Below are positions 8,930-18,000 of a DNA stretch of 64,000 bases, one piece after another. Under the pieces are notes generated by a model. That model was not told the origin of the DNA. It saw only the letters and a list, made by a program, of their open reading frames with translations, and ran no database searches. Location: assembly GCF_011038845.1 (NCBI RefSeq), contig NZ_JAAKDW010000001.1, forward strand, positions 1-64,000. The letters run 5' to 3'. Within the stretch, counting starts at the first letter, position 1. Every line of letters starts with the position of its first letter. The translations under genes were made by a program, and so were the position numbers. The stretch comes from Enterococcus sp. ZJ1622. Lineage in GTDB: Bacteria > Bacillota > Bacilli > Lactobacillales > Enterococcaceae.

Positions 8930-9272
8930 TCGTAGACTCGAAGAAACGTTCAACGATGGTTGGTTAAATATTTTGACGCAAACTACCAAAAGAAATGAAC
9001 TAGGAAAAAAGATTGGTGTAGAAGATACAGAAATCACTTCTTTAAAATTTAGAAATCTTTCCATGAGAGATAGTGATATAACAGCTATGGATGCGATGGG
9101 ATCGAAATTAACTAAGAAAGTAAAGACTCCATTTCATCCAATCGCTAAAAAATTTAATAAAGATCAATATTTTATCGTAATCGATAGTATGCGTTACAAC
9201 GTTATCTATGCCGATTACGATAATTTTTATATCTATTTTTATCTTGAAAGTGTGGGCGAATATGGCGATTGA
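8919..9272 (+). CDS. Head-tail closure protein
   Basis: A 117-residue protein starting MANNRRLEETFNDGWL. Start 8919 is chosen because AGGTG lies at 8908-8912. The C-terminal half is beta-rich (YFIVIDSMRYNVIYADYDNFYIYFYLESV), as in head closure proteins of the SPP1 gp16 type. Its place between connector and tail-component genes supports this. The family match itself is not certain. Confidence 0.65.
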   Translation: MANNRRLEETFNDGWLNILTQTTKRNELGKKIGVEDTEITSLKFRNLSMRDSDITAMDAMGSKLTKKVKTPFHPIAKKFNKDQYFIVIDSMRYNVIYADYDNFYIYFYLESVGEYGD

Positions 9273-9663
9273 TAATTCTAAAGAAAAAGAACGTTTAAAT
9301 AAGCAAATTTCTGCTATCAAAACTTCCTTAGAAGAACATTTTGAGCTCAAACTCTTTCAAGACTCCGTAGGCGAGGATGAGATTCCTAAGGATTTTAATT
9401 ACTTCATTCTCGAAACAGGAGAGATAGAGCTGGGCGCTGAACCAAAATATAGCGTGGGTCAAAATCTATATCTAACTTTCTATTCAGAAAATAGAGAAGA
9501 TTTAACAGGAGATTCACTAGATATTATTTCATTGATTCAAAATCGTTCGATTCGTTTTCAGAGAATGGATCCCAATCATTTAAAACTAGAAAATCAAGAT
9601 CGCTATATCGATCAATTGGTATTTACGTTTAGACGATTATTGAAGAGTGATTGTCATGGCTAA
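9262..9663 (+). CDS. Phage minor structural protein, probable tail terminator or completion protein
   Basis: A 133-residue protein starting MAIDNSKEKERLNKQ. The start at 9262 is inferred from gene spacing, since the longer frame from 9208 lies inside the previous gene. Order alone (closure, this gene, gp10-like gene, major tail) places it among the small head-tail joining proteins. No motif proves the role. Confidence 0.55.
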   Translation: MAIDNSKEKERLNKQISAIKTSLEEHFELKLFQDSVGEDEIPKDFNYFILETGEIELGAEPKYSVGQNLYLTFYSENREDLTGDSLDIISLIQNRSIRFQRMDPNHLKLENQDRYIDQLVFTFRRLLKSDCHG

Positions 9664-10060
9664 AAATAGTTGGGAGCTAAAAATAAATGGACATGATGAA
9701 CTTCTTGTGCGGATGGAACGCTATTCAAGCGAGAGCGAACGACTGATCAATGAAGCGTTGAAATCGAAGGGTTCGGCTATTGCAGTGGATAGGATTACGG
9801 AAAAAATTCCTGTTTCTGAAGCAGATTTAAGAAGAGGACACCAACACGCAAAAAATAGTCGTCCACTTAAGACTCAATATATTAATTTAGGCTTCATCAT
9901 TAGACCTACAAGAAAATTTGAGTATTTAAAATACCCTGATTTGGGGATAGGCACTTCTAAAAGAAATCAGCCAGACGAATTCATGAGAAGAGGATTAGGG
10001 CTTGCACTTGATCCAATTACAGAACTTCTGATTCGTCAATTCGATAAATTAAATAAATAG
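9656..10060 (+). CDS. HK97 gp10-like tail component
   Basis: A 134-residue basic protein starting MAKNSWELKINGHDELL. The pattern ELKINGHDELLVRMERYSSESERLINEALKSKGSAIAVDRI and the later GHQHAKNSRPL match HK97-gp10-like proteins, which act as tail terminators or joiners. Start 9656 overlaps the previous gene by eight bases. The next gene is the major tail protein, which is the normal order. Confidence 0.75.
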   Translation: MAKNSWELKINGHDELLVRMERYSSESERLINEALKSKGSAIAVDRITEKIPVSEADLRRGHQHAKNSRPLKTQYINLGFIIRPTRKFEYLKYPDLGIGTSKRNQPDEFMRRGLGLALDPITELLIRQFDKLNK

Positions 10061-10071
10061 GAGGAACAACA

Positions 10072-10677
10072 ATGGCTAAAACAACAACTGTAGTAACAAC
10101 GTTCGATAACGTGAGTATCAAACGAATTGCTTTTAATTTTAAGAACGCAGAAAATGCAATCGCAACAGATTGTAACGGACAATTAGATGGCGAAACAGAA
10201 ATGCAAACGGTGGTTAAAAAATGTGGAGCGGCAGAAGTAAAATCAAAATCTAAACCAATCAATATGACGGTAACAATTACTGCACATGTACCGATGGAAG
10301 TTTATCGACGTTTCAATGGGTTGAAACAAGATGAACGTATTAAACCAGGCATTTACTCTTACGGTCCTGATTCCGTAGGCGAAGATTTCTCACTTGCTGC
10401 AGAGATCGTGGATGACTTCGAGGAAAATAGCAAGTTAGTTGGTATGTTAGCATGCACTTCGAATACAGGATTAACATTCTCTATTGAAAATGGTGCGGAT
10501 GAAGTAGCTGCGTTAGAACTAGAAACAAAAGTTATGCAAGATGAATTTGGTAAATTCTATCATGAAGCAATTGTTGCAGAACTTGAAGAAGACTTAACAG
10601 ATCAATGGATGACAAATCTATCTGCTGATGTGATTAAAAAGAGTTCAACAACCACTACTACAACGACTCAAGCTTAA
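10072..10677 (+). CDS. Major tail protein with a Thr-rich C-terminal tail
   Basis: A 201-residue tail tube protein preceded by AGGAGG. The body resembles Gram-positive siphovirus tube proteins (NVSIKRIAFNFKNAENAIATD; KPGIYSYGPDSVGEDFSLAAEI). After the folded part the chain ends KKSS, seven Thr, Gln-Ala. The last nine residues are the same as in the capsid protein of this phage although six of nine codons differ. This argues for selection on the peptide, for example as a modification site. Confidence 0.85.
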   Translation: MAKTTTVVTTFDNVSIKRIAFNFKNAENAIATDCNGQLDGETEMQTVVKKCGAAEVKSKSKPINMTVTITAHVPMEVYRRFNGLKQDERIKPGIYSYGPDSVGEDFSLAAEIVDDFEENSKLVGMLACTSNTGLTFSIENGADEVAALELETKVMQDEFGKFYHEAIVAELEEDLTDQWMTNLSADVIKKSSTTTTTTTQA

Positions 10678-10698
10678 ACATAAAACGGAGGTAGCGAA

Positions 10699-11061
10699 AT
10701 GAACGAAGATTACTCAAAAATTGAACTAAACGATGGAACAATTTTGAATTTAGAACCTAAACTGAATATCAAGAAATTATTGATGATCAATAGAGATTTT
10801 AACACAGACGAGTTTGCAAAAATGTCGATGGGAAAAGGCTCTATGGACATTACAGTTATTCAAGGTGCAAAAGCCGTATATGTAGCTTATCGTCAAGCGA
10901 ACATGGTCGATTACATTTCATTCGATGAATTTATCGACAAATGGGATTTTGATATGGAGGTTGCAGTAGCTGTATACAGTACTATGATGTTCAAACAAGC
11001 ACGAGATGCCTATCAAAAAGAATTCGAAAAAGCAAATAAGGAAAAAAAGCTTCAAAAGTAA
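10699..11061 (+). CDS. Tail assembly chaperone (gpG-like)
   Basis: A 120-residue acidic protein starting MNEDYSKIELNDGTILNLEPKLNIKKLL, as in Gram-positive tail chaperones that coat the tape measure protein during tail assembly. It ends KANKEKKLQK. Near its end, GAA AAA AAG at 11041-11049 holds the canonical slippery heptamer A AAA AAG (11043-11049). A -1 shift there runs into the 11064-11246 frame, giving a longer gpGT form. Confidence 0.85.
   Translation: MNEDYSKIELNDGTILNLEPKLNIKKLLMINRDFNTDEFAKMSMGKGSMDITVIQGAKAVYVAYRQANMVDYISFDEFIDKWDFDMEVAVAVYSTMMFKQARDAYQKEFEKANKEKKLQK
11043..11049 (+). other. Slippery heptamer for the tail chaperone -1 frameshift
   Basis: A AAA AAG lies six bases before the gpG stop region. 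In the -1 frame the codons read on as A-S-K-V-K-M-P-K without a stop into the downstream reading frame, as in the lambda gpG/gpGT system. Confidence 0.8.
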
Positions 11062-11063
11062 AA

Positions 11064-11246
11064 ATGCCAAAGCTCTTAGTTGAAACGTGGGTCGATGTCT
11101 ATTCGATGTTGACCGACGTTTTTTCTATGCCTTCAGATTTGGTTTTAAGCGATATCTGTTTAGATGACATTTTGCAAATGGCTTACAACAAGAGTGCTTA
11201 TGAAGGATGGAAAAACTATGCAATAAACCAATCCCAGAAAAACTAA
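11064..11246 (+). CDS. Tail assembly chaperone extension (gpT part)
   Basis: A 60-residue frame with no clear ribosome site of its own, so it is probably read only as the C-terminal part of a gpGT fusion (10699-11246 with a -1 shift). Its ATG is three bases after the upstream stop. It lies between the chaperone and the tape measure gene, the usual position. The sequence LVETWVDVYSMLTDVFSMPSDLVL is the type seen in gpT-like extensions. Confidence 0.8.
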   Translation: MPKLLVETWVDVYSMLTDVFSMPSDLVLSDICLDDILQMAYNKSAYEGWKNYAINQSQKN

Positions 11247-11262
11247 AGAAAGGAGGTAAAAA

Positions 11263-14200
11263 ATGGCTAAAAAGAGAACAGAAGCAGAAGTAACTTTCAT
11301 AGCTAACGATGACGGATTGAAATCTACGTTAAAAGAAATCAGTGCTGAATTAACTAAAAATAGAGCAGAATTAAAACTAGAACAAGCTCAATTACAACAG
11401 ACTGGTTCTGAATCAGACAAGTTAGGAAGTAAATTATCTTCTTTAGAAAAGCAGTATGAATTACAAAGTCAAAAAGTTGAAGTAACTAGCCAACGTTTAG
11501 CCAATGCCAAAAAATATTATGGAGAAAATTCCACTGAAGTTCAGAAACTTGAAAGAGAACTGATTAATCAACAAACAGCGCAACAAAGGTTATCTAATGA
11601 TATCGATAAAACGAGTAAAGCATTGGCTCAATCTAAAGGTGAATTTAAAACCTATGAGTCAACTATGAAGGATTTAGATAATGAGCAACAACACCTAAAA
11701 TCAAGTGCATCATTAGTAGAATCCGAATATAAAAAATGGCAAGCAACTGCTGGTCAGTCTGCTACCGAATCTGAAAAATTAGCAAAAGCACAAGAATATG
11801 TCGGCAAACAGAGTGATATTGCTGAACAAAAAATCGAAGTGCTAAAAAAACAATTAGATGCCACACAAAAAGAATTTGGAGAAACATCTACCGAAGCTTT
11901 AGATATGAAAACTAAGCTTAATGATGCGGAAAGAGAATTCGAAGAATTAAGTAATGCTGCTAAAAACGTTGATACATCCACAGTAGACGATATCGGCAAA
12001 AAACTTGATATGGGTAATTTAATGGAAGCTACTGATCACTTGTCAGTGATCGGAGATAAGCTTATTGATGTAGGTAGTAAGTCTATTGAAGCAGCTGGAA
12101 AAGCACAAGCTATGCAGGCCCAATTTAAGCAAGTCTTTGGCTCTTTAGAAGGGGAAGCACAGGATGCCGTTGAGGGAATGGCTGAAGAGTTTGGAATGTT
12201 ACCAAATACGATCAAGCCTGTTTTTACACAATATACGTCAATGTTTAAAGGACTTGGATATGATACCAAAGAAGCTATGGAGTTAGCTGGTGACAGTACT
12301 CAGTTAGCAGCAGATGCAGCAGCTTTTTACGATAAGTCTATGGATGATGCTAGTGAATCTCTTAATTCATTTATAAAAGGGAACTACGAAGGTGGGGAGC
12401 AAATAGGTTTATTTGCTAATGATACTCAAATGGCAGCTTATGCTGTTAAGCATAATTTGATACCAGCGACTGAAGGAGCAAAAAAAGCCAGTGAAGAGTC
12501 ATTGTTAGCTGTTGAAAAAGCACAATCTAAGTATGCTGATGCTATTAAGAAACATGGTGAAGGATCTTTAGAAGCAAGAGAGGCTGCTTTAAAACTTAAA
12601 GACGCGCAAGATAAAATAAATGAAGAATTAGGTCCACAAACGCAAAAATGGTCTGATTTAGATGAGGCTACCAAGCAAGCAGTTCGAGTTCAATATGCTG
12701 AAGATATGCAAAAATTAGCCGGTGCTACAGGTCAGGCTAGTAGGGAGTCTGATGGTTTAGAAAACCAAATGACAAGAGCAAAGCAAGCGTTAGAAGATTT
12801 TTATGCCTCGTTGGGTGAAGATATATTGCCTGTGTTTATCAAAGGGTTACAAGCAGGCGCGAAAGCTTTGCAAGGATTAGCCGAATGGTGGAGTAAACTT
12901 GATGGACCAATGAAAAATTTCATTTTAGCTCTTGGAGGAATTCTAGCATTATTAAGCACATTAGCTCCTGTTATAACCGCAGTTGTTACGATAGTTGGCA
13001 CATTTGGTTCTACAGTTTTGCTGCCAATAATAGGAATTATAGCGGGCGTTGCAGCTGTAATAGCGATTGTAATCACAGCGTTTCAGAACTGGGGCGCAAT
13101 CACTGACTGGTTTAGTGATTTATGGAAAAAATTCACCGATTGGTTGGGTGATACCTGGAAAAGCATAAAAGACGGAGCTTCATCAGTCTGGGATGGAGTT
13201 AAAGAAACCTGGTCTGGATTTGTAGATTGGGTTCAAGATATTTGGCAAGGTGTTTCTGATTGGTTTGGAGAGTTATGGAACGGATTAGTCGAAGGGGCTT
13301 CCAATATCTGGCAAGGAGTCCAAGAGACTTGGAGCGAGTTTGTTAGTGATGTAAAAGACTTATGGAAAGGATTAACTGAATGGTTTAATAACTTATGGGA
13401 GTCTTTAACCGAAGGCGCATCAAACATCTGGCAAGGAGTAAAAGAAACTTGGCAGAATTTTGTTGATTGGGCAGCAAATGTTTGGGATGGCGTTAAAAAA
13501 GTTTGGTCAATCATATGGGATGATATTGTGGGTATTGTGCAAATACCATGGACATTCATCACATCAATTATTCAAGCGGCTATTAATGTTATCGTAGGTA
13601 TTTTTGATGTAGCTAAACAGCTATTTTATGTAGCGTGGCAAGCTGTTTGGACTCCTATTTCTGAGTTCTTAAGTAATACATGGAATAGCATGACAAATTT
13701 CCTAACGAATACATGGAATAATATCGTTACTACATTGCATAATGTATTTGATCCTATTGTGACATGGTTTTCCAGTATATGGGAAAACATACAAAATACA
13801 TTAACAATGGTGTGGAATAATATTCTAACTGTATTAACAAACACTTGGAATACTATTTCTCAAACGGCAATTGCAATATGGCAACCTATTCAAGATTTTA
13901 TTATTAATTTATCCCATGCTATTTTGGATGGAATTATAAATATTTGGAATAGTGTTGTTACTTGGTTGACTGGTACGTGGAATACAATAGCAAGTACAGC
14001 TAGTACCGTATGGAATAGTATAAAGCTTATAGTTTATAATCTAGTCCAATCAACAAAAGACGGCATAATCAGCGTGTGGACTGCCATCACAAGCTGGTTA
14101 ACTGATAAATGGAATGCTATCAAGAATAGTGCATCAAATACCTGGAATAGTGTGACAAGCAGTATAAACAATGCTACAAATACAGCAAATAGTGTAATTC

Positions 14201-14880
14201 AAAGTGTTTGGAATAGCATATCTTCATGGATTAGTGGCGTTTGGAACGGTATCAAAAATACTGCTTCAAATCTTTGGAATGGAATTACAAGTACCATTAG
14301 CTCTAAAGTAAACGATGGAAAAAATGCAATTTCAAGCGGTTGGTCAAACCTAACAGGTATTGTTTCCGGCATATTCAATAATGTTAAAAGTACGATTGCT
14401 AACATATGGGAAGGTATCAAAAAGACTATTAGTGCTCCAATTGATTGGATTAGGAATGCAATCAGCGGAATGTTTGATAATCTGAATATTTCGATACCAC
14501 ATATTCCGTTACCAGAATTTATCATGGAAGGCAGCTTTAACCCACTAAAAGGTCAAATTCCTCATTTGCGTGTAAAATGGCATGCTAAAGGTGGTATCTT
14601 TACTAAACCAACTTTACTAGGTGGAATGAACGGTGTAGGTGAAGCAGGGCCTGAAGCAGTTTTACCTTTGAAAAGATCTGTGCTGCAAGAAATTGGTGAT
14701 CGTATCTTGAGTAGCACCTCAGTTTCATCTAGAGCACAAACGATTCAACCTGTGAATAATTACGAATTCAATTTCACAATTGATGGTAACGCAGATGAAG
14801 TTACTATGAAGCAAACAACTCAACAAATCATTGATAGTATTACAAAAGTTCAAAATGATAATGCTTCGGCATGGCGTTAA
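11263..14880 (+). CDS. Tape measure protein
   Basis: A 1205-residue protein that sets tail length and is ejected with DNA. The first 240 residues are coiled coil rich in Glu, Lys and Gln. A segment around 285-400 is typical of phage tail tape measure domains (MQAQFKQVFGSLEGEAQDAVEGMAEEFG). Hydrophobic stretches lie near 550-615. From about 620 to 1080 come many Trp-rich repeats of the form W..I.......W. The C-terminal GGIFTKPTLLGGMNGVGEAGPEAVLPLKR is also characteristic. AAAGGAGG precedes the start. Confidence 0.95.
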   Translation: MAKKRTEAEVTFIANDDGLKSTLKEISAELTKNRAELKLEQAQLQQTGSESDKLGSKLSSLEKQYELQSQKVEVTSQRLANAKKYYGENSTEVQKLERELINQQTAQQRLSNDIDKTSKALAQSKGEFKTYESTMKDLDNEQQHLKSSASLVESEYKKWQATAGQSATESEKLAKAQEYVGKQSDIAEQKIEVLKKQLDATQKEFGETSTEALDMKTKLNDAEREFEELSNAAKNVDTSTVDDIGKKLDMGNLMEATDHLSVIGDKLIDVGSKSIEAAGKAQAMQAQFKQVFGSLEGEAQDAVEGMAEEFGMLPNTIKPVFTQYTSMFKGLGYDTKEAMELAGDSTQLAADAAAFYDKSMDDASESLNSFIKGNYEGGEQIGLFANDTQMAAYAVKHNLIPATEGAKKASEESLLAVEKAQSKYADAIKKHGEGSLEAREAALKLKDAQDKINEELGPQTQKWSDLDEATKQAVRVQYAEDMQKLAGATGQASRESDGLENQMTRAKQALEDFYASLGEDILPVFIKGLQAGAKALQGLAEWWSKLDGPMKNFILALGGILALLSTLAPVITAVVTIVGTFGSTVLLPIIGIIAGVAAVIAIVITAFQNWGAITDWFSDLWKKFTDWLGDTWKSIKDGASSVWDGVKETWSGFVDWVQDIWQGVSDWFGELWNGLVEGASNIWQGVQETWSEFVSDVKDLWKGLTEWFNNLWESLTEGASNIWQGVKETWQNFVDWAANVWDGVKKVWSIIWDDIVGIVQIPWTFITSIIQAAINVIVGIFDVAKQLFYVAWQAVWTPISEFLSNTWNSMTNFLTNTWNNIVTTLHNVFDPIVTWFSSIWENIQNTLTMVWNNILTVLTNTWNTISQTAIAIWQPIQDFIINLSHAILDGIINIWNSVVTWLTGTWNTIASTASTVWNSIKLIVYNLVQSTKDGIISVWTAITSWLTDKWNAIKNSASNTWNSVTSSINNATNTANSVIQSVWNSISSWISGVWNGIKNTASNLWNGITSTISSKVNDGKNAISSGWSNLTGIVSGIFNNVKSTIANIWEGIKKTISAPIDWIRNAISGMFDNLNISIPHIPLPEFIMEGSFNPLKGQIPHLRVKWHAKGGIFTKPTLLGGMNGVGEAGPEAVLPLKRSVLQEIGDRILSSTSVSSRAQTIQPVNNYEFNFTIDGNADEVTMKQTTQQIIDSITKVQNDNASAWR

Positions 14881-14881
14881 A

Positions 14882-14906
14882 CAGGAGAGTATTTCTCCTG
14901 TTTTTT
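14882..14906 (+). terminator. Rho-independent terminator inside the tail operon
   Basis: CAGGAGA-GTATT-TCTCCTG followed by TTTTTT, starting two bases after the tape measure stop. It would split or attenuate transcription between tape measure and distal tail genes. Confidence 0.75.
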
Positions 14907-14929
14907 AGTATTAAAAAGGATGTGAAAAA

Positions 14930-15667
14930 ATGACTGATTGTATACATTCTATAATCGATGGATTTCCTGATTATTTGCATAAATTGGCTTTAGCTGAAAG
15001 ACCAACCATACCTTCTCCAAAAAGACAGAGAGTTGAAACTTCTGTTTTAGGAAGGTTAGGTGGCTTAGTACAAGATTACTCGTTTGAAGACATGTCGTTT
15101 ACATTGCACTATAACTACTTAGAAGATGTGGAAGACCATCAAGCTTTTAAGCAATCGTTTTATATCATGCGTCATTGGTTAAACTATGCAAAGAAATTAG
15201 AATTCTCTGATGATCCCAATGTCTATTATGTTATCCAGACTATCGATATTGGGGATGCAGAAAACGATATCGTTGAATGGGGAGAGTTCGATGTAAACAT
15301 TACTGCGAAACCATTCGCAAGAGTCCAAGAAGACGTACCTATAACCGTAGATAAACCACAGTCATTTAACTTGCTGAATAATAGTTTAGAAGAAAGTTTT
15401 CCGAAGATTATCATCACTCCTTCAGCTACTTCATGTCAGTTCATTTTAAATGATTATGTGTTTAGTTTCGAAGGCTTAGTAGCAGGAACTGAGGTAGTCA
15501 TTGACAGTGATTTGATGCTTTGCTACGAAGAGCAATCGGACGGAGATATTTTAGATCGGTCCAACAAAATGAAGACCATGCAATATCCGACATTGCAAGT
15601 GGATATCAATCATTTTAATTGCACTGGTTTGAGCAAAATACAAATTTATCGTAACGGGTTAAGGTAG
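14930..15667 (+). CDS. Distal tail protein (Dit)
   Basis: A 245-residue baseplate hub protein. Its position between tape measure and Tal, and the pattern RVETSVLGRLGGLVQDYSFEDMSFTLHYN followed by NITAKPFARVQED near residue 125, match Dit proteins of Gram-positive siphoviruses. The C-terminal half looks like the galectin-like domain of that family. AAAGGATG lies upstream as ribosome site. The adjacent Tal start is nine bases downstream. Confidence 0.85.
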   Translation: MTDCIHSIIDGFPDYLHKLALAERPTIPSPKRQRVETSVLGRLGGLVQDYSFEDMSFTLHYNYLEDVEDHQAFKQSFYIMRHWLNYAKKLEFSDDPNVYYVIQTIDIGDAENDIVEWGEFDVNITAKPFARVQEDVPITVDKPQSFNLLNNSLEESFPKIIITPSATSCQFILNDYVFSFEGLVAGTEVVIDSDLMLCYEEQSDGDILDRSNKMKTMQYPTLQVDINHFNCTGLSKIQIYRNGLR

Positions 15668-15676
15668 GTGAAATAG

Positions 15677-17977
15677 ATGATCGATAATTTAATAACTATT
15701 TACGATAAAAATGACGCAAATAATTTAACTGAACATTTATATGATACACAAGGGTTAGGTGCTTTATCAGACTGGTTAACAGCCACTGTTAGCAATAAAC
15801 TAAACGGAGCCGAGATATTTCAGGGTACTTATCCAATAAGCGGAACTAATGCAGATTTGATTGTAGAAGGACGTATTATTCAGTGTTATGTAGATGAAAA
15901 TCGAGCAAAACAGCGTCTACGGATTTATTATGCAAAGACTTCTGTAATAGGCAATACGATAGAAGTAAAAGCTGAACCTATTTTCAATGATATAAGAAAA
16001 TCGGTGTTGAATAAATATGACAGTGGAACAGAAAAGATCACTGCTACTCAGGCATGGCAAAACGCAAAAGCTTTAGCGAAACCAGCTATCCCTTCGCAGT
16101 TTTCTTTCTCGTCATTAGTAGATACGCTTGCTAATGTGAAGATAGAAAAGGCGAATTTTTTAGAATTCTTTGGTGGAAAAGAGGGATCTATTCTAGATCG
16201 ATTCCATGGGGAATTTCTAAAAGATAATAATACATTACATCACGAAACAAGGCTAGGCACGGATCATAAAATCAAAGCGATTTATACTAAAAACTTAACT
16301 GGTCTTGACTTAGAGATAGATGCTCAAAGTGTTTTAGTTGGAGTTTATCCATTCATTAGCAGTTCGTCAGAAGGAGAAGACGAGGTCACTCTACCAGAAG
16401 AAGTTATTTTCACGGATTACGTAGATGATTATCCTGCTGGATATGTTTCTTTTGTTGATTTTAAAGACAAAGCGACTGATGTAGCCACATTAAGGGAAGT
16501 TGCTAAAGACTGGTTGAAAACAAACATAGATAAACAAAAACCACAAGTGAGTGGTTCGATTGAATTAGTACCATTGAGGCATCAAAGAGGCTATGAAAAA
16601 TTTGTTGATCTAGAAAAAGTTTCGATGGGTGACGGAGTAGATGTGTATCATCCACAGTTAAAAGTGAATATGTCAGCGAGAATCGTGGAATATACGTTTA
16701 ACGTTTTAACCAATTCATACGATAAGCTAGTTGTAGGAAACGTCAAAACAAACTTCTTAGAAAATACAGAAAATAATGTAAGTAATTTGATTAATGATGC
16801 CATTGATCAATTGAAAAATGGTGGAGAAATTAGCGATTTAATTAATGATATCGTCGATCATCAAACGGATTTAATTACAGGTAACTCGGGTGGATATGTG
16901 TTGTTAGACCCTAAGGAGTCACCTAGCCGTATTTTGATTATGGATACTCCAGATAAAAACACAGCGCGAAATGTTCTGCAAATCAATCAAAAAGGTATTG
17001 GTTTTTCTAAAACGGGAGTGAACGGAACATATGAAACAGCATGGACACTTGATGGTGGGTTCAATGCCTCGTTTATTACAGCTGGTGTGTTGAAGGCTAT
17101 TAACATTGAAGGGGTAACTATCAAAGGTTCTACATTAATTAGCGAAAGTGACACGTTTAGAATAACCTTAGATAACGGTTCGTTAAAATGGTTTAATAAA
17201 AATGTAAATAAACAAGTTATTTCATTAGACCCTGCGGTTACCAACGAAGCAAATTTAGGTGAACTTTTTGTAAATATTCAAGAACAAGGCGGATTTACAA
17301 TTCATGACCACAATGGAGATAGAGCATTTTCAATTTGGTCAAATGGTGCCCGAGGTTCTTCTACAGCTGCTAGAATGTATATGAATGTCAGTGAGTTTAC
17401 TTTAACTGATGAACTACATTCAGGCTCAGGCAATTCAACAGCACTAAAGCTAACTAGAGGTAACGGATGGGCTATACACGGTGGCGGTTATATAATGAAA
17501 TGGCAAAACGGCGTGTTAAGTCTTCCATCTATGGAAATAAGACCGACTGACCAAACAAGTTCATTTAAGGGTAGCGTAGTATTTAATAAAGATCTTAGAG
17601 TATATGGTACTAAAAACTCAACAGTTCATACAGAGTCGTACGGGCAACGTTTATTGAACGCTTATGAAACGCCAGAATATTATTTTGCTGATTATGGGGA
17701 AGCCGTTACTGGTGAAGATGGAAAAGTTCGTGTTGATATTGACCCTATGTTTGCCGAGACAGTAAATTTAAGTCGATATATGACACATGTGACACCTACA
17801 GAACTAGTTTTATGTGCGGTTACTCATGAAGATATTGACCATTTCATCATTGAAACTAGTAAGCCAAACGTATTGGTTAGATGGAATTTAGTGGCACACC
17901 GTCTAGGATATGAAGATATTAGATTAAAAGAGGATACAACATATGATAACACAGCGCTTGATCAAAAACATTTTTAA
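15677..17977 (+). CDS. Tail-associated protein (Tal), prophage endopeptidase tail type
   Basis: A 766-residue baseplate protein. The first 380 residues match the hub fold of Prophage_tail proteins (DWLTATVSNKLNGAEIFQGTYPISG; RARIVEYTFNVLTNSYDKL-like segment near 335). The rest is repetitive beta-structure that probably forms a fibre (GGFTIHDHNGDRAFSIWSNG; VVFNKDLRVYGTKNSTVHTESYG). No clear peptidoglycan hydrolase motif is seen, so it may act only as a structural hub and receptor arm. AGGTGA precedes the ATG at 15677. Confidence 0.85.
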   Translation: MIDNLITIYDKNDANNLTEHLYDTQGLGALSDWLTATVSNKLNGAEIFQGTYPISGTNADLIVEGRIIQCYVDENRAKQRLRIYYAKTSVIGNTIEVKAEPIFNDIRKSVLNKYDSGTEKITATQAWQNAKALAKPAIPSQFSFSSLVDTLANVKIEKANFLEFFGGKEGSILDRFHGEFLKDNNTLHHETRLGTDHKIKAIYTKNLTGLDLEIDAQSVLVGVYPFISSSSEGEDEVTLPEEVIFTDYVDDYPAGYVSFVDFKDKATDVATLREVAKDWLKTNIDKQKPQVSGSIELVPLRHQRGYEKFVDLEKVSMGDGVDVYHPQLKVNMSARIVEYTFNVLTNSYDKLVVGNVKTNFLENTENNVSNLINDAIDQLKNGGEISDLINDIVDHQTDLITGNSGGYVLLDPKESPSRILIMDTPDKNTARNVLQINQKGIGFSKTGVNGTYETAWTLDGGFNASFITAGVLKAINIEGVTIKGSTLISESDTFRITLDNGSLKWFNKNVNKQVISLDPAVTNEANLGELFVNIQEQGGFTIHDHNGDRAFSIWSNGARGSSTAARMYMNVSEFTLTDELHSGSGNSTALKLTRGNGWAIHGGGYIMKWQNGVLSLPSMEIRPTDQTSSFKGSVVFNKDLRVYGTKNSTVHTESYGQRLLNAYETPEYYFADYGEAVTGEDGKVRVDIDPMFAETVNLSRYMTHVTPTELVLCAVTHEDIDHFIIETSKPNVLVRWNLVAHRLGYEDIRLKEDTTYDNTALDQKHF

Positions 17978-18000
17978 AATGAAGACAAGGAGGTATATAA

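Noticed and set aside
11754-14525. Several minus-strand frames within the tape measure gene
   Set aside because: They are antisense shadows of a repetitive gene, with no start signals or family features.
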